From: an uncultured Collinsella sp.
GTDB lineage: Bacteria; Actinomycetota; Coriobacteriia; Coriobacteriales; Coriobacteriaceae
Assembly: GCA_900543275.1 (NCBI GenBank)
Contig: UQQL01000055.1
Coordinates: 1-13,643, forward strand
Reading direction: 5' to 3'
DNA: 13,643 nucleotides
Part shown: positions 12,685 to 13,643 of the stretch, in pieces
Layout: each line of letters starts with the position of its first letter
Numbering within the stretch: position 1 is the stretch's first letter
The notes under the pieces: generated by a model
The model's input: only the letters and a program-made list of their open reading frames with translations
Databases searched by the model: none
What the model was told of the DNA's origin: nothing
Translations under genes and position numbers: made by a program

Positions 12685-13643
12685 ATGGAGATGGATGACA
12701 ATAAACGTAGACGGAATATGATCCTCTACGTGCTCATCGCCTTCGTCGTCTACCTCGTGCTCTCGACCGTTCTGTTCCCCAACATCGGTCACACGCAGCA
12801 GATTACGAAGACCGATTACTCGACGTTTGTCAAAGCGCTCGATAAGAAGAGCGTCGACAAGGTCGAGTACAACACGGACGATTACACGATTTATTACACC
12901 AAGAAGGGCGAGGACGAGAATATCGCCTACAAGACGACCGGTGTGCCGAATGACGCGGGCTTTACCGATCGCGTGCTTGAGTCCGGTGCTTCGCTTGAGT
13001 CGGTCGTTCCCGATAAGAACTCGGGCCTGATGACCTACTACCTGCTCACCCTCATTCTTCCCATGGTGATTTTCTTCCTGATTGGCTGGTGGCTCAACCG
13101 CCGCATGAAGAAGGCCATGGGTGATGACGGTCCGTCGATGAACTTTGGCGGCGGTGGTTTTGGCGGCGGCGGACTGGGCAAGTCCGGCGCGCGCGTGATC
13201 GCCTCCAAGGACGTGGGCGTGACCTTTAAGGATGTCGCCGGCCAGGAAGAGGCTAAGGAGTCCCTCAAGGAGGTCGTCGACTTTCTGGAGAAGCCGCAGC
13301 GCTACGAGGAGATCGGCGCCAAACTGCCACGCGGCGCTCTCCTTGTCGGCCCTCCGGGTACCGGTAAAACCCTGCTCGCCAAGGCTGTGGCCGGCGAGGC
13401 GGGCGTGCCGTTCTTTAGTATTTCTGGTTCTGAGTTTGTTGAGATGTTTGTCGGCCGCGGCGCCGCTAAGGTTCGCGACCTGTTTAAGCAGGCCAAGGAA
13501 AAGGCCCCGTGCATCGTCTTTATCGACGAGATCGATACCATCGGCAAGAAGCGCGATGGCGGCGGCTTTAGTGGCAACGACGAGCGCGAGCAGACGCTCA
13601 ACCAGCTGCTGACCGAGATGGATGGATTCGATAACCACAAGGG
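12685..13643 (+). CDS. ftsH: ATP-dependent zinc metalloprotease FtsH (5' part, cut by window end)
   Basis: The first 319 codons of a membrane-anchored AAA+ protease that extracts and degrades membrane and regulatory proteins. Transmembrane segment 1 is about 12-31, an extracytoplasmic domain follows to about 112, and transmembrane segment 2 is about 113-134 (LMTYYLLTLILPMVIFFLIG). A glycine-rich linker (FGGGGFGGGGLG) leads to the AAA+ module: Walker A GPPGTGKT (222-229), pore loop EMFVGRG, Walker B VFIDEID with Asp281 and Glu282, and DEREQTLNQLLTEMDGF near the end. The HExxH zinc site would lie beyond the window. In-frame ATGs occur at 12670, 12685 and 12691; 12685 is preferred because GGAG (12672-12675) is 9 bases upstream, but this is not certain. 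Unlike many Actinobacteria, tilS and hpt are not directly upstream; a divergent adenosyltransferase is. Confidence 0.96.
   Translation, partial: MEMDDNKRRRNMILYVLIAFVVYLVLSTVLFPNIGHTQQITKTDYSTFVKALDKKSVDKVEYNTDDYTIYYTKKGEDENIAYKTTGVPNDAGFTDRVLESGASLESVVPDKNSGLMTYYLLTLILPMVIFFLIGWWLNRRMKKAMGDDGPSMNFGGGGFGGGGLGKSGARVIASKDVGVTFKDVAGQEEAKESLKEVVDFLEKPQRYEEIGAKLPRGALLVGPPGTGKTLLAKAVAGEAGVPFFSISGSEFVEMFVGRGAAKVRDLFKQAKEKAPCIVFIDEIDTIGKKRDGGGFSGNDEREQTLNQLLTEMDGFDNHK

Noticed and set aside
12421..13638. Minus-strand open frame opposite ftsH and running into the cobO region
   Set aside because: Shadow of ftsH; ftsH is unmistakable on the plus strand and simply lacks a stop within the window.

Overview
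The window is chromosomal DNA from a GC-rich bacterium with strong G/C preference at third codon positions and several GTG and TTG starts. Protein styles and gene order (a fused DUF134/NifX-type regulator, a clostridial-type thymidylate synthase, a short corrinoid adenosyltransferase, Actinobacteria-like Smc and Ffh) suggest an anaerobic gut actinobacterium of the Coriobacteriia, probably Collinsella or a relative. This placement is an inference from protein character; no ribosomal RNA is present. The first 37 bases are not genomic: they match the Illumina Nextera read-2 adapter plus three index bases, so the window begins at an untrimmed contig end.

Layout. (1) 185-7106, plus strand: one tight cluster acpP-rnc-smc-ftsY-ffh with gaps of 3, 10, -1 and 10 bases. 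It joins lipid synthesis, double-stranded RNA processing, chromosome condensation and both GTPases of the signal recognition particle pathway, and ends at a hairpin at 7134-7161. (2) 7227-7985, minus strand: a DNA-binding DUF134 domain fused to a NifX/NifB-like metal-cofactor domain and a Cys/His-rich tail. Its upstream region carries two near-identical palindromes 53 bp apart, and a strong internal ribosome binding site lies exactly at the domain boundary. (3) 8152-9528, plus strand: thyA-folA, a dTMP synthesis pair in which DHFR recycles the dihydrofolate made by ThyA. (4) 9632-10546: a SpoU/TrmH-family RNA methyltransferase. (5) 10672-12021: a MATE-family efflux transporter. (6) 12020-12107: a perfect 35-bp inverted repeat (REP/BIME-like) filling the gap between the convergent MATE and adenosyltransferase genes. 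(7) 12107-12583, minus strand: a short cob(I)alamin-type adenosyltransferase that seems to use a CTG start. (8) 12685 to the end: the 5' part of ftsH, cut by the window edge.

Most of the window is housekeeping. The parts that deserve attention are the DUF134-NifX locus (fusion, internal start, paired operators), the REP-like double hairpin, the non-canonical start of the adenosyltransferase, and the perfect palindrome ahead of acpP. I see no phage, CRISPR, toxin-antitoxin, transposase or defence genes.
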